Below, one piece after another: positions 37,434-47,722 of a stretch of 64,000 nt of DNA. Each line of letters starts with the position of its first letter. Position 1 is the first letter of the stretch. The translations under genes and the position numbers were made by a program. A model generated the notes under the pieces. It ran no database searches. It was not told the DNA's origin and was given only the letters and a program-made list of their open reading frames with translations. Source of the stretch: Marthasterias glacialis (Eukaryota; Echinodermata; Asteroidea; Forcipulatida; Asteriidae); the NCBI GenBank assembly GCA_911728455.2, contig OU452224.1, positions 372,001 through 436,000 of the forward strand. The letters run 5' to 3'.

Positions 37434-39416
37434 TTACTCAAGAAATAATGGGACTAGAGAGAAATTTCTTGTACCTGCAGTTAGCTGCCATAGTCCCGCA
37501 TCCAAAAATCTAGTTTTCCTGGCCAGCCAGGGCCATCTTCCGCCTTGAAACGACCAGGGAACGGGGCTGCTCCGAATGCGCTTCAAACGCCTGTCTAATG
37601 GCACTTTTGTACACGAAGCTGTAACAGAGTGAAAACAAGATTTAGCAACAGCTCTATCTCCCAAAGTAATGGCGGGAAACTGACAAGTCAGACACTGTTG
37701 GAAAGCCCTGCTCATGGGCTTTCCGAAAATGCTGGTCTTTTAGCTGTGGAGTAAACAGGGAGGATGCCAGCGACGGCGGAGTGAGGACACCCCGAAAATG
37801 TCCAGTGCATACGGCCATGTGGTGTGTACGTCAACAATAGCCGAGGCCGCTACCTGTGTGCTGGACCGAAGCCAGCAAAAAAAAAAAACCGCCAAAAAAG
37901 AAGTCGGCAGCGCCAAGGCCAATTACTCAAGAAATAATGGGACTAGAGAGAAATGTCTTGTACCTGCAGTTAGCTGCCATAGTCCTGCATCCGGAAATTT
38001 AGTTTTCCCGGCCAGCCAGGGCCATCTTCCGCCTTGAAACGACCAGGGAACGGGGCTGCTCTGAATGCGCTTCAAACGCCTGTCTAATGGCACTTTTGTA
38101 CACGAAGCTGTAACAGAGTGAAAACAAGATTTAGCAACAGCTCTGTCTCCCACAGTAATGGCGGGAAACTGACAAGTCAAACACTGTTGGAAAGCCCTGC
38201 TCATGGGCTTTCCGAAAATGCCGGTCTTTTAGCTGTGGAGTAAACAGGGAGGATGCCAGCGACGGCGGAGTGAGGACACCCCGAAAATGTCCAGTGCATA
38301 CGGCCATGTGGTGTGTACGTCAACAATAGCCAAGGCCGCTACCTGTGTGCTGGACCGAAGCCAGCAAAAAAAAAAACCCGCCAAAAAAGAAGTCGGCAGC
38401 GCCAAGGCTAATTACTCAAGAAATAATGGGACTAGAGAGAAATTTCTTGTACCTGCAGTTAGCTGCCATAGTCCTGCATCCGAAAATTTAGTTTTCCCGG
38501 CCAGCCAGGGCCATTTTCCGCCTTGAAACGACCAGGGAACGGGGCTGCTCTGAATGCGCTTCAAACGCCTGTCTAATGGCACTTTTGTACACGAAGCTGT
38601 AACAGAGTGTAAACAAGATTTAGCAACAGCTCTATCTCCCAAAGTAATGGCGGGAAACTGACAAGTCAGACACTGTTGGAAAGCCCTGCTCATGGGCTTT
38701 CCGAATATGCCGGTCTTTTAGCTGTGGAGTAAACAGGGAGGATGCCAGCGACGGCGGAGTGAGGACACCCCGAAAATGTCCAGTGCATACGGCCATGTGG
38801 TGTGCACGTCAACAATAGCCAAGGCCGCTACCTGTGTGCTGGACCGAAGCCAGCAAAAAAAAAAAACCGCCAAAAAAGAAGTCGGCAGCGCCAAGGCCAA
38901 TTACTCAAGAAATAATGGGACTAGAGAGAAATTTCTTGTACCTGCAGTTAGCTGCCATAGTCCTGCATCCGAAAATTTAGTTTTCCCGGCCAGCCAGGGC
39001 CATCTTCCGCCTTGAAACGACCAGGGAACGGGGCTGCTCTGAATGCGCTTCAAACGCCTGTCTAATGGCACTTTTGTACACGAAGCTGTAACAGAGTGAA
39101 AACAAGATTTAGCAACAGCTCTATCTCCCAAAGTAATGGCGGGAAACTGACAAATCAGACACTGTTGGAAAGCCCTGCTCATGGGCTTTCCGAAAATGCC
39201 GGTCTTTTAGCTGTGGAGTAAACAGGGAGGATGCCAGCGACGGCGGAGTGAGGACACCCCGAAAATGTCCAGTGCATACGGCCATGTGGTGTGTACGTCA
39301 ACAATAGCCAAGGCCGCTACCTGTGTGCTGGACCGAAGCCAGCAAAAAAAAAAAAACCGCCAAAAAAGAAGTCGGCAGCGCCAAGGCCAATTACTCAAGA
39401 AATAATGGGACTAGAG

Positions 39417-39426
39417 AGAAATTTCT
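39417..39426. repeat. Perfect 10-bp palindrome AGAAATTTCT
   Basis: Present in most monomers 26 bp after the landmark. Monomers with AAATGTC (type b and several in domain III) break it. No protein is known to me that would explain it here. Confidence 0.6.
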
Positions 39427-39627
39427 TGTACCTGCAGTTAGCTGCCATAGTCCTGCATCCGAAAATTTAGTTTTCCCGGCCAGCCAGGGCCATCTTCCGC
39501 CTTGAAACGACCAGGGAACGGGGCTGCTCTGAATGCGCTTCAAACGCCTGTCTAATGGCACTTTTGTACACGAAGCTGTAACAGAGTGAAAACAAGATTT
39601 AGCAACAGCTCTATCTCCCAAAGTAAT

Positions 39628-39636
39628 GGCGGGAAA
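39628..39636. promoter_or_regulatory. E2F-consensus-like site GGCGGGAAA
   Basis: GGCGGGAAA is the reverse complement of TTTCCCGCC and fits the E2F/DP consensus TTTSSCGC. It occurs in most units at the same place. Many GCGC-type monomers have GGGGGGAAA or GGAGGAAAC, which destroys the match, though some keep it. A nine-base match kept within a satellite may be chance in the founding sequence, so binding is not claimed. Confidence 0.25.
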
Positions 39637-39648
39637 CTGACAAGTCAG
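39637..39648. repeat. Short dyad CTGACAAGTCAG
   Basis: Two 5-bp arms around AA, 8 bp before the larger inverted repeat. Monomers with AAATCAGAC (K and e types in domain II) lose one pair. It is too short to be strong evidence on its own; its position beside the larger inverted repeat is conserved. Confidence 0.6.
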
Positions 39649-39656
39649 ACACTGTT

Positions 39657-39681
39657 GGAAAGCCCTGCTCATGGGCTTTCC
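39657..39681. repeat. Inverted repeat, 9-bp arms, once per monomer
   Basis: GGAAAGCCC (39657-39665), loop TGCTCAT, GGGCTTTCC (39673-39681) is a perfect inverted repeat in the reference unit. As RNA the stem could extend by a U-G and a U-A pair. It occurs at the same place in nearly every unit. GCGCTTTCC monomers have one mismatch, two units (near 27411 and 28889) lose one base in the right arm, and the CCAC and CCTC variants change only the loop. Whether it is functional or only inherited is unknown. Confidence 0.85.
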
Positions 39682-39833
39682 GAAAATGCCGGTCTTTTAG
39701 CTGTGGAGTAAACAGGGAGGATGCCAGCGACGGCGGAGTGAGGACACCCCGAAAATGTCCAGTGCATACGGCCATGTGGTGTGTACGTCAACAATAGCCA
39801 AGGCCGCTACCTGTGTGCTGGACCGAAGCCAGC

Positions 39834-39851
39834 AAAAAACAAAAAAAAAAA
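39834..39851. repeat. A-rich tract (A6-C-A11), one per monomer
   Basis: Each monomer has one A tract between GAAGCCAGC and the CGCCAAAAAAGAAG segment. Most tracts are pure A. In K-type units, as here, one C splits the run after six A, which makes the tract a good HOR marker. It is the main source of monomer length variation. Confidence 0.95.
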
Positions 39852-39885
39852 CCGACAAAAAAGAAGTCGGCAGCGCCAAGGCCAA

Positions 39886-41355
39886 TTACTCAAGAAATAA
39901 TGGGACTAGAGAGAAATTTCTTGTACCTGCAGTTAGCTGCCATAGTCCCGCATCCAAAAATCTAGTTTTCCTGGCCAGCCAGGGCCATCTTCCGCCTTGA
40001 AACGACCAGGGAACGGGGCTGCTCTGAATGCGCTTCAAACGCCTGTCTAATGGCACTTTTGTACACGAAGCTGTAACAGAGTGAAAACAAGATTTAGCAA
40101 CAGCTCTATCTCCCAAAGTAATGGCGGGAAACTGACAAGTCAGACACTGTTGGAAAGCCCTGCTCATGGGCTTTCCGAAAATGCTGGTCTTTTAGCTGTG
40201 GAGTAAACAGGGAGGATGCCAGCGACGGCGGAGTGAGGACACCCCGAAAATGTCCAGTGCATACGGCCATGTGGTGTGTACGTCAACAATAGCCGAGGCC
40301 GCTACCTGTGTGCTGGACCGAAGCCAGCAAAAAAAAAAACCGCCAAAAAAGAAGTCGGCAGCGCCAAGGCCAATTACTCAAGAAATAATGGGACTAGAGA
40401 GAAATGTCTTGTACCTGCAGTTAGCTGCCATAGTCCTGCATCCGAAAATTTAGTTTTCCCGGCCAGCCAGGGCCATCTTCCGCCTTGAAACGACCAGGGA
40501 ACGGGGCTGCTCTGAATGCGCTTCTAACGCCTGTCTAATGGCACTTTTGTACACGAAGCTGTAACAGAGTGAAAACAAGATTTAGCAACAGCTCTATCTC
40601 CCAAAGTAATGGCGGGAAACTGACAAATCAGACACTGTTGGAAAGCCCTGCTCATGGGCTTTCCGAAAATGCCGGTCTTTTAGCTGTGGAGTAAACAGGG
40701 AGGATGCCAGCGACGGCGGAGTGAGGACACCCCGAAAATGTCCAGTGCATACGGCCATGTGGTGTGTACGTCAACAATAGCCAAGGCCGCTACCTGTGTG
40801 CTGGACCGAAGCCAGCAAAAAAAAAAACCGCCAAAAAAGAAGTCGGCAGCGCCAAGGCCAATTACTCAAGAAATAATGGGACTAGAGAGAAATTTCTTGT
40901 ACCTGCAGTTAGCTGCCATAGTCCTGCATCCGAAAATTTAGTTTTCCCGGCCAGCCAGGGCCATCTTCCGCCTTGAAACGACCAGGGAACGGGGCTGCTC
41001 TGAATGCGCTTCAAACGCCTGTCTAATGGCACTTTTGTACACGAAGCTGTAACAGAGTGAAAACAAGATTTAGCAACAGCTCTATCTCCCAAAGTAATGG
41101 CGGGAAACTGACAAGTCAGACACTGTTGGAAAGCCCTGCTCATGGGCTTTCCGAAAATGCCGGTCTTGGAGCTGTGGAGTAAACAGGGAGGATGCCAGCG
41201 ACGGCGGAGTGAGGACACCCCGAAAATGTCCAGTGCATACTGCCATGTGGTGTGTACATCAACAATAGCCAAGGCCGCTACCTGTGTGCTGGACCGAAGC
41301 CAGCAAAAAACAAAAAAAAAAACGACAAAAAAGAAGTCGGCAGCGCCAAGGCCAA
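39886..41355. repeat. HOR unit U7 (a, b/e hybrid, K)
   Basis: Three monomers. The middle one (40374-40861) begins as b (AAATGTCTTG) but continues as e (CCGAAAATTTAG, CTTCTAACGCC, AAATCAGAC). The junction lies between about 40407 and 40444. This is what a deletion from b to e inside a U4- or U5-like unit would produce. Confidence 0.8.
40374..40861. repeat. Hybrid b/e monomer (recombination junction)
   Basis: The left end has b-type AAATGTC; the rest has e-type CCGAAAATTTAG, CTTCTAACG and AAATCAGAC. The junction lies within about 40407-40444. An identical hybrid is at 44300-44787. Confidence 0.78.
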
Positions 41356-42338
41356 TTACTCAAGAAATAATGGGACTAGAGAGAAATTTCTTGTACCTGC
41401 AGTTAGCTGCCATAGTCCCGCATCCAAAAATCTAGTTTTCCTGGCCAGCCAGGGCCATCTTCCGCCTTGAAACGACCAGGGAACGGGGCTGCTCTGAATG
41501 CGCTTCAAACGCCTGTCTAATGGCACTTTTGTACACGAAGCTGTAACAGAGTGAAAACAAGATTTAGCAACAGCTCTATCTCCCAAAGTAATGGCGGGAA
41601 ACTGACAAGTCAGACACTGTTGGAAAGCCCTGCTCATGGGCTTTCCGAAAATGCTGGTCTTTTAGCTGTGGAGTAAACAGGGAGGATGCCAGCGACGGCG
41701 GAGTGAGGACACCCCGAAAATGTCCAGTGCATACAGCCATGTGGTGTGTACGTCAACAATAGCCAAGGCCGCTACCTGTGTGCTGGACCGAAGCCAGCAA
41801 AAAAAAAAAACCGCCAAAAAAGAAGTCGGCAGCGCCAAGGCCAATTACTCAAGAAATAATGGGACTAGAGAGACATTTCTTGTACCTGCAGTTAGCTGCC
41901 ATAGTCCTGCATCCGAAAATTTAGTTTTCCCGGCCAGCCAGGGCCATCTTCCGCCTTGAAACGACCAGGGAACGGGGCTGCTCTGAATGCGCTTCAAACG
42001 CCTGTCTAATGGCACTTTTGTACACGAAGCTGTAACAGAGTGAAAACAAGATTTAGCAACAGCTCTATCTCCCAAAGTAATGGCGGGAAACTGACAAGTC
42101 AGACACTGTTGGAAAGCCCTGCTCATGGGCTTTCCGAAAATGCCGGTCTTGGAGCTGTGGAGTAAACAGGGAGGATGCCAGCGACGGCGGAGTGAGGACA
42201 CCCCGAAAATGTCCAGTGCATACTGCCATGTGGTGTGTACATCAACAATAGCCAAGGCCGCTACCTGTGTGCTGGACCGAAGCCAGCAAAAAACAAAAAA
42301 AAAACCGACAAAAAAGAAGTCGGCAGCGCCAAGGCCAA
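41356..42338. repeat. HOR unit U8 (2 monomers, shortest)
   Basis: Only an a-type monomer and K. The a monomer ends differently from the other a copies: CATACAGCC and GCCAAGG in place of CATACGGCC and GCCGAGG. K has AGAGACATTTC. It is the minimum form of the HOR. Confidence 0.78.
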
Positions 42339-43811
42339 TTACTCAAGAAATAATGGGACTAGAGAGAAATTTCTTGTACCTGCAGTTAGCTGCCATAGTC
42401 CCGCATCCAAAAATCTAGTTTTCCTGGCCAGCCAGGGCCATCTTCCGCCTTGAAACGACCAGGGAACGGGGCTGCTCTGAATGCGCTTCAAACGCCTGTC
42501 TAATGGCACTTTTGTACACGAAGCTGTAACAGAGTGAAAACAAGATTTAGCAACAGCTCTATCTCCCAAAGTAATGGCGGGAAACTGACAAGTCAGACAC
42601 TGTTGGAAAGCCCTGCTCATGGGCTTTCCGAAAATGCTGGTCTTTTAGCTGTGGAGTAAACAGGGAGGATGCCAGCGACGGCGGAGTGAGGACACCCCGA
42701 AAATGTCCAGTGCATACGGCCATGTGGTGTGTACGTCAACAATAGCCGAGGCCGCTACCTGTGTGCTGGACCGAAGCCAGCAAAAAAAAAAAACCGCCAA
42801 AAAAGAAGTCGGCAGCGCCAAGGCCAATTACTCAAGAAATAATGGGACTAGAGAGAAATTTCTTGTACCTGCAGTTAGCTGCCATAGTCCTGCATCCGGA
42901 AATTTAGTTTTCCCGGCCAGCCAGGGCCATCTTCCGCCTTGAAACGACCAGGGAACGGGGCTGCTCTGAATGCGCTTCAAACGCCTGTCTAATGGCACTT
43001 TTGTACACGAAGCTGTAACAGAGTGAAAACAAGATTTAGCAACAGCTCTATCTCCCAAAGTAATGGCGGGAAACTGACAAGTCAGACACTGTTGGAAAGC
43101 CCTGCTCATGGGCTTTCCGAATATGCCGGTCTTTTAGCTATGGAGTAAACAGGGAGGATGCCAGCGACGGCGGAGTGAGGACACCCCGAAAATGTCCAGT
43201 GCATACTGCCATGTGGTGTGTACGTCAACAATAGCCAAGGCCGCTACCTGTGTGCTGGACCGAAGCCAGCAACAAAAAAAAACCGCCAAAAAAGAAGTCG
43301 GCAGCGCCAAGGCCAATTACTCAAGAAATAATGGGACTAGAGAGAAATTTCTTGTACCTGCAGTTAGCTGCCATAGTCCTGCATCCGAAAATTTAGTTTT
43401 CCCGGCCAGCCAGGGCCATCTTCCGCCTTGAAACGACCAGGGAACGGGGCTGCTCTGAATGCGCTTCAAACGCCTGTCTAATGGCACTTTTGTACACGAA
43501 GCTGTAACAGAGTGAAAACAAGATTTAGCAACAGCTCTATCTCCCAAAGTAATGGCGGGAAACTGACAAGTCAGACACTGTTGGAAAGCCCTGCTCATGG
43601 GCTTTCCGAAAATGCCGGTCTTGGAGCTGTGGAGTAAACAGGGAGGATGCCAGCGACGGCGGAGTGAGGACACCCCGAAAATGTCCAGTGCATACTGCCA
43701 TGTGGTGTGTACATCAACAATAGCCAAGGCCGCTACCTGTGTGCTGGACCGAAGCCAGCAAAAAACAAAAAAAAAAACCGACAAAAAAGAAGTCGGCAGC
43801 GCCAAGGCCAA
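42339..43811. repeat. HOR unit U9 (a, b/c mosaic, K)
   Basis: The middle monomer (42828-43316) has CCGGAAATTTAG from b but CTATCTCCCAAAG and CGAATATGCC from c. It then has private TTAGCTATGG, CATACTGCC with GTACGTC, and an A tract starting AACAAA. This is a different hybrid from the one in U7. Confidence 0.76.
42828..43316. repeat. Hybrid b/c monomer (recombination junction)
   Basis: CCGGAAATTTAG (b type) is followed by CTATCTCCCAAAG and CGAATATGCC (c type). The junction lies between about 42905 and 43045. The unit has private changes further right, including TTAGCTATGG. Confidence 0.72.
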
Positions 43812-45280
43812 TTACTCAAGAAATAATGGGACTAGAGAGAAATTTCTTGTACCTGCAGTTAGCTGCCATAGTCCCGCATCCAAAAATCTAGTTTTCCTGG
43901 CCAGCCAGGGCCATCTTCCGCCTTGAAACGACCAGGGAACGGGGCTGCTCTGAATGCGCTTCAAACGCCTGTCTAATGGCACTTTTGTACACGAAGCTGT
44001 AACAGAGTGAAAACAAGATTTAGCAACAGCTCTATCTCCCAAAGTAATGGCGGGAAACTGACAAGTCAGACACTGTTGGAAAGCCCTGCTCATGGGCTTT
44101 CCGAAAATGCTGGTCTTTTAGCTGTGGAGTAAACAGGGAGGATGCCAGCGACGGCGGAGTGAGGACACCCCGAAAATGTCCAGTGCATACGGCCATGTGG
44201 TGTGTACGTCAACAATAGCCGAGGCCGCTACCTGTGTGCTGGACCGAAGCCAGCAAAAAAAAAAACCGCCAAAAAAGAAGTCGGCAGCGCCAAGGCCAAT
44301 TACTCAAGAAATAATGGGACTAGAGAGAAATGTCTTGTACCTGCAGTTAGCTGCCATAGTCCTGCATCCGAAAATTTAGTTTTCCCGGCCAGCCAGGGCC
44401 ATCTTCCGCCTTGAAACGACCAGGGAACGGGGCTGCTCTGAATGCGCTTCTAACGCCTGTCTAATGGCACTTTTGTACACGAAGCTGTAACAGAGTGAAA
44501 ACAAGATTTAGCAACAGCTCTATCTCCCAAAGTAATGGCGGGAAACTGACAAATCAGACACTGTTGGAAAGCCCTGCTCATGGGCTTTCCGAAAATGCCG
44601 GTCTTTTAGCTGTGGAGTAAACAGGGAGGATGCCAGCGACGTCGGAGTGAGGACACCCCGAAAATGTCCAGTGCATACGGCCATGTGGTGTGTACGTCAA
44701 CAATAGCCAAGGCCGCTACCTGTGTGCTGGACCGAAGCCAGCAAAAAAAAAAACCGCCAAAAAAGAAGTCGGCAGCGCCAAGGCCAATTACTCAAGAAAT
44801 AATGGGACTAGAGAGAAATTTCTTGTACCTGCAGTTAGCTGCCATAGTCCTGCATCCGAAAATTTAGTTTTCCCGGCCAGCCAGGGCCATCTTCCGCCTT
44901 GAAACGACCAGGGAACGGGGCTGCTCTGAATGCGCTTCAAACGCCTGTCTAATGGCACTTTTGTACACGAAGCTGTAACAGAGTGAAAACAAGATTTAGC
45001 AACAGCTCTATCTCCCAAAGTAATGGCGGGAAACTGACAAGTCAGACACTGTTGGAAAGCCCTGCTCATGGGCTTTCCGAAAATGCCGGTCTTGGAGCTG
45101 TGGAGTAAACAGGGAGGATGCCAGCGACGGCGGAGTGAGGACACCCCGAAAATGTCCAGTGCATACTGCCATGTGGTGTGTACATCAACAATAGCCAAGG
45201 CCGCTACCTGTGTGCTGGACCGAAGCCAGCAAAAAACAAAAAAAAACCGACAAAAAAGAAGTCGGCAGCGCCAAGGCCAA
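43812..45280. repeat. HOR unit U10 (a, b/e hybrid, K)
   Basis: It carries the same b/e hybrid as U7, at an offset of 3,926 bp (hybrid 44300-44787, junction about 44333-44370). Sharing an identical junction means U7 and U10 descend from one event followed by duplication. A private change is GACGTCGGAG near 44640. Confidence 0.8.
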
Positions 45281-47232
45281 TTACTCAAGAAATAATGGGA
45301 CTAGAGAGAAATTTCTTGTACCTGCAGTTAGCTGCCATAGTCCCGCATCCAAAAATCTAGTTTTCCTGGCCAGCCAGGGCCATCTTCCGCCTTGAAACGA
45401 CCAGGGAACGGGGCTGCTCTGAATGCGCTTCAAACGCCTGTCTAATGGCACTTTTGTACACGAAGCTGTAACAGAGTGAAAACAAGATTTAGCAACAGCT
45501 CTATCTCCCAAAGTAATGGCGGGAAACTGACAAGTCAGACACTGTTGGAAAGCCCTGCTCATGGGCTTTCCGAAAATGCTGGTCTTTTAGCTGTGGAGTA
45601 AACAGGGAGGATGCCAGCGACGGCGGAGTGAGGACACCCCGAAAATGTCCAGTGCATACGGCCATGTGGTGTGTACGTCAACAATAGCCGAGGCCGCTAC
45701 CTGTGTGCTGGACCGAAGCCAGCAAAAAAAAAAAACCGCCAAAAAAGAAGTCGGCAGCGCCAAGGCCAATTACTCAAGAAATAATGGGACTAGAGAGAAA
45801 TGTCTTGTACCTGCAGTTAGCTGCCATAGTCCTGCATCCGGAAATTTAGTTTTCCCGGCCAGCCAGGGCCATCTTCCGCCTTGAAACGACCAGGGAACGG
45901 GGCTGCTCTGAATGCGCTTCAAACGCCTGTCTAATGGCACTTTTGTACACGAAGCTGTAACAGAGTGAAAACAAGATTTAGCAACAGCTCTGTCTCCCAC
46001 AGTAATGGCTGGAAACTGACAAGTCAAACACTGTTGGAAAGCCCTGCTCATGGGCTTTCCGAAAATGCCGGTCTTTTAGCTGTGGAGTAAACAGGGAGGA
46101 TGCCAGCGACGGCGGAGTGAGGACACCCCGAAAATGTCCAGTGCATACGGCCATGTGGTGTGTACGTCAACAATAGCCAAGGCCGCTACCTGTGTGCTGG
46201 ACCGAAGCCAGCAAAAAAAAAAAACCGCCAAAAAAGAAGTCGGCAGCGCCAAGGCTAATTACTCAAGAAATAATGGGACTAGAGAGAAATTTCTTGTACC
46301 TGCAGTTAGCTGCCATAGTCCTGCATCCGAAAATTTAGTTTTCCCGGCCAGCCAGGGCCATCTTCCGCCTTGAAACGACCAGGGAACGGGGCTGCTCTGA
46401 ATGCGCTTCAAACGCCTGTCTAATGGCACTTTTGTACACGAAGCTGTAACAGAGTGAAAACAAGATTTAGCAACAGCTCTATCTCCCAAAGTAATGGCGG
46501 GAAACTGACAAGTCAGACACTGTTGGAAAGCCCTGCTCATGGGCTTTCCGAATATGCCGGTCTTTTAGCTGTGGAGTAAACAGGGAGGATGCCAGCGACG
46601 GCGGAGTGAGGACACCCCGAAAATGTCCAGTGCATACGGCCATGTGGTGTGCACGTCAACAATAGCCAAGGCCGCTACCTGTGTGCTGGACCGAAGCCAG
46701 CAAAAAAAAAACGCCAAAAAAGAAGTCGGCAGCGCCAAGGCCAATTACTCAAGAAATAATGGGACTAGAGAGAAATTTCTTGTACCTGCAGTTAGCTGCC
46801 ATAGTCCTGCATCCGAAAATTTAGTTTTCCCGGCCAGCCAGGGCCATCTTCCGCCTTGAAACGACCAGGGAACGGGGCTGCTCTGAATGCGCTTCTAACG
46901 CCTGTCTAATGGCACTTTTGTACACGAAGCTGTAACAGAGTGAAAACAAGATTTAGCAACAGCTCTATCTCCCAAAGTAATGGCGGGAAACTGACAAATC
47001 AGACACTGTTGGAAAGCCCTGCTCATGGGCTTTCCGAAAATGCCGGTCTTTTAGCTGTGGAGTAAACAGGGAGGATGCCAGCGACGGCGGAGTGAGGACT
47101 ACCCGAAAATGTCCAGTGCATACGGCCATGTGGTGTGTACGTCAACAATAGCCAAGGCCGCTACCTGTGTGCTGGACCGAAGCCAGCAAAAAAAAAAACC
47201 GCCAAAAAAGAAGTCGGCAGCGCCAAGGCCAA
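45281..47232. repeat. HOR unit U11 (a-b-c'-e, no K)
   Basis: The last HOR unit. It has a, b (with GGCTGGAAAC), c' (GTGCACGTC) and e (CTTCTAACGCC), but the expected K is replaced by a transition monomer leading into domain III. The c' monomer is the shortest unit in the window (486 bp, ten-A tract followed by CGCC). Confidence 0.78.
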
Positions 47233-47722
47233 TTACTCAAGAAATAATGGGACTAGAGAGAAATTTCTTGTACCTGCAGTTAGCTGCCATAGTCCTGCAT
47301 CCGAAAATTTAGTTTTCCCGGCCAGCCAGGGCCATCTTCCGCCTTGAAACGACCAGGGAACGGGGCTGCTCTGAATGCGCTTCAAACGCCTGTCTAATGG
47401 CACTTTTGTACACGAAGCTGTAACAGAGTGAAAACAAGATTTAGCAACAGCTCTATCTCCCACAGTAATGGCGGGAAACTGACAAGTCAGACACTGTTGG
47501 AAAGCCCTCCTCATGGGCTTCCCGAAAATGCCGGTCTTTGAGCTGTGGAGTAAACAGGGAGGATGCCAGCGACGGCGGAGTGAGGACACCCCGAAAATGT
47601 CCAGTACATACGGCCCTGCTGTGTGTACGTCAACAATAGCCAAGGCCGCTACATGTGTGATGGACCGAAGCCAGCAAAAAAAAAAAAAACGCCAAAAAAG
47701 AAGTCGGCGGCACCAAGGCCAA
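47233..47722. repeat. Transition monomer between domains II and III
   Basis: The left half is of domain II type (CCGAAAATTTAG, GCTCTGAATG, GATTTAGC). From about 47460 it changes through CCCACAG, CCTCATGGG and CTTCCCG to GTACATACGG and GTGTGATGGACC, which are domain III marks. The following units have GGCGGCACC. Confidence 0.72.

Larger units (their letters stand above)
37434..39885. repeat. HOR unit U6 (five monomers)
   Basis: It shares CCATTTTCCGCC and the A tract followed by CCCGCC with U5, so U5 and U6 look like a direct tandem duplication (offset about 2,451 bp). The e position has lost CTTCTAACG. The K position keeps the A6-C-A11 tract but has CATACGGCC and GTACGTC, so it is a K/other mosaic. 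Confidence 0.78.
39391..39885. repeat. Reference monomer for describing unit anatomy
   Basis: This 495-bp unit shows the layout shared by the array. From the landmark TTA the order is: palindrome AGAAATTTCT (39417-39426); PstI site CTGCAG (39432-39437); the GGCCAGCCAGGGCC segment; GCTTCAAACGC (39537-39547); GGCGGGAAA (39628-39636); dyad CTGACAAGTCAG (39637-39648); inverted repeat (39657-39681); a G+C-rich segment with AGCGACGGCGG; GTACGTCAAC; the A tract (39834-39851, A6-C-A11 here, uninterrupted in most monomers); then CCGACAAAAAAGAAGTCGGC (CCGCC in most) leading to the next unit. The choice of unit start is arbitrary, because a tandem array has no intrinsic start. Confidence 0.9.
27129..47232. 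repeat. Array domain II: homogeneous HOR region, 41 monomers
   Basis: Monomers here are very alike. Most have GCTCTGAATG, CATGTGG and short A tracts of about 10-13 or A6-C-An. A marker monomer K (CATACTGCC, GTGTACATC, interrupted A tract, then usually CCGAC) ends HOR units of 2, 3, 4, 5 or 6 monomers. Units after K start with an a-type monomer (CCCGCATCCAAAAATC, ATGCTGGTC). The homogeneity suggests the most recently amplified part of the window; this is an inference from visual comparison only. Confidence 0.8.

Noticed and set aside
39537..39547. B-box-like GCTTCAAACGC, suggesting a tRNA-derived SINE origin
   Set aside because: It matches only part of the GGTTCRANNCC consensus and no convincing A box lies at the usual distance upstream. 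With the A tract it is suggestive, but too weak to call.
39601..39700. CENP-B box
   Set aside because: I looked on both strands for the NTTCGNNNNANNCGGGN pattern and found no convincing match in the consensus unit.
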